The position numbers and the translations under genes are program-made. Positions 4,976-5,922 of a DNA stretch of 5,922 bases are shown here, in pieces. The first letter of the stretch is position 1. Each line of letters begins with the position of its first letter. The notes beneath the pieces are model-generated. The model ran no database searches. It was given only the letters and a program-made list of their open reading frames with translations, and was not told the DNA's origin. This stretch comes from Legionella sp. (GTDB lineage Bacteria > Pseudomonadota > Gammaproteobacteria > Legionellales > Legionellaceae): contig DNVL01000174.1 in the NCBI GenBank assembly GCA_003507515.1, positions 1-5,922 on the forward strand. Direction: 5' to 3'.

Positions 4976-5922
4976 GTGAAGGCTCAAGGAAAGTACCAAA
5001 CGTCTCAAATGATATTCCCACTCGCTGTTTTTGTTTTTTTCTTTACCACCCCAAGCTTTGCAGAGCATTGCAGCAGCCCTTGCACCCATTATGCTACCCA
5101 CGCAGGCGGTTGTAACACCGAGCGCGCAAGACGGGCTCTCTTACCATGAGGCGACCCATTCGATTGACGGCGCGCCGACCCGAACGGGCAAGTATCATTT
5201 TAGCGTTCGAGCAACCAATGGCCAGGCAACAGCCGACCCTCAAGATTTAACCATCACTGTGGATCCAAACCCTCACGATACGCCGGTTTTTAAACCGCAT
5301 TATAGTCTGGCCAGTGCGATGCCTGGACAAGATTATCGCTTGGATTTAATGGCCTTCATTGAGCCAACACTCGGTTTCACGCTGACGAATCAAATTCGTT
5401 TTCGTATCGATTTGGATCGTGGCGGCTCTCCCTGGTTAAGCCTGGACAAAGAAAACCAGACCTTGTTGCAAGGGCATCCTTTATCGTCTGATGCAGGACA
5501 GATAAAAGAAGTCACATTAATTGCTACGTCCAATACGGGTGGTGATTCACAGCCGTTGACGATTCAAATTCCTGTGGCTTATGACTCGGATAAAAAACCG
5601 ATGATAAAACAGAATATTCAGTTAACAGGGGACGCCGGTGCAACGTTTCACCATGATTTTCAAGCGGACATTGCTGATCCAGCAGCGGATGGTAGCTTAA
5701 GGCTCATTCTTGACAAAATTGAGCCCGCAGCGCCTTGGTTGTCTTTAGATACGCTGGTGCTCGATGGCATGGTACCAGCGGATGCAGTTGGGTACCGCTA
5801 TCACCTCACGTTTCATGCAAATACCGCAACGGGAGGGGATTCTGAGCCGGTGACTGTTCCTTTGCAAATAGCCATTGATGAAAAAAGAACGCCACGATTT
5901 TATTTAGCCAAACCATCGCTGC
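4976..5922 (+). pseudogene. Exported tandem Ig-like domain protein, frame broken after the signal peptide; runs off the right edge
   Basis: From GTG 4976 the frame gives a basic start (KAQGKYQTSQ), a hydrophobic run (MIFPLAVFVFFFTT) and PSFA before E, a textbook Sec signal peptide with cleavage near residue 33. That frame stops at 5147-5149. The long body, rich in beta-strand patterns, is one frame over: open from 5013 to the window end (about 303 codons), first ATG at 5091. It contains GLSYHEATHSIDGAPTRTGK, then SVRATNG and LTITV, as in putative Ig (He_PIG/cadherin-like) domains. Further modules with PWLSLD, TGGDSQPLTI and TGGDSEPVTV follow. Moving from the signal-peptide frame to the body needs one base removed or two added, somewhere near 5061-5100. 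The first module also lacks its N-terminal half, so an internal deletion is likely. A sequencing error in the C-rich stretch near 5076-5087 is an alternative. If intact elsewhere, the product would be periplasmic, surface or secreted; function is unknown. Confidence 0.65.
5280..5922 (+). repeat. Tandem ~100-residue Ig-like modules (protein-level repeats)
   Basis: Module starts are visible at 5280 (TPVFKPHYSL), 5595 (KPMIKQNIQL) and 5889 (TPRFYLAKPSL, cut by the edge). Matching landmarks recur: GLSY at 5133, WLSLD at 5433 and WLSLD at 5736, and TGGDSQPLT at 5535 against TGGDSEPVT at 5829. The period is 294-315 bases. The copies are diverged at DNA level, so this is an old domain duplication rather than a recent one. 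The module before 5280 is present only as its second half. Confidence 0.7.

Noticed and set aside
1..5922. CRISPR array, tRNA genes or a complete insertion sequence
   Set aside because: No regular short repeats with spacers, no tRNA cloverleaf and no intact transposase or terminal inverted repeats were seen.

Overview
The window looks like accessory DNA from a gammaproteobacterium. The first ~86 bases are the conserved 3' end of a type A RNase P RNA (rnpB) that resembles the enterobacterial sequence closely by eye. Base composition is moderate, and signs of gene decay are frequent (a transposase-like tail, a frameshifted exported-protein gene). A Legionella-like host would fit, but the sequence does not prove it.

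Layout: (1) 1-86, 3' end of rnpB on the plus strand. (2) 87-1340, minus strand, a TauD/SyrP/AsnO-type Fe(II)/2-oxoglutarate dioxygenase, tail-to-tail with rnpB. (3) 1341-1431, a divergent regulatory region with a near-consensus sigma-70 promoter reading right and a 6-bp inverted repeat between its -35 and -10 boxes. (4) about 1432-4695, plus strand, a three-domain nonribosomal peptide synthetase (adenylation - carrier - condensation) with no thioesterase or reductase. (5) 4696-4899, a short gap holding what looks like the broken C-terminus of an Rpn-type (PD-(D/E)XK) transposase. (6) 4900-5922, a strong promoter, RBS and signal peptide followed by a body of tandem ~100-residue Ig-like modules in a different frame, running off the right edge. 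This last gene is probably frameshifted or internally deleted.

How the genes may work together: read by hand, the ten specificity positions of the adenylation domain give D-M-T-K-I-G-E-V-A-K, close to the textbook L-asparagine code D-L-T-K-L-G-E-V-G-K. The divergent dioxygenase carries the HxE...H iron motif of the AsnO/SyrP group, which hydroxylates the beta carbon of Asn or Asp in peptide natural products. The simplest reading is a compact two-gene pathway making a beta-hydroxy-asparaginyl (or similar) building block. The terminal condensation domain would then transfer it to an acceptor that is not encoded here. This pairing is inference. The NRPS start is also odd: coding similarity extends upstream of the first usual start codon, and the best-spaced in-frame start after the Shine-Dalgarno is ATT.
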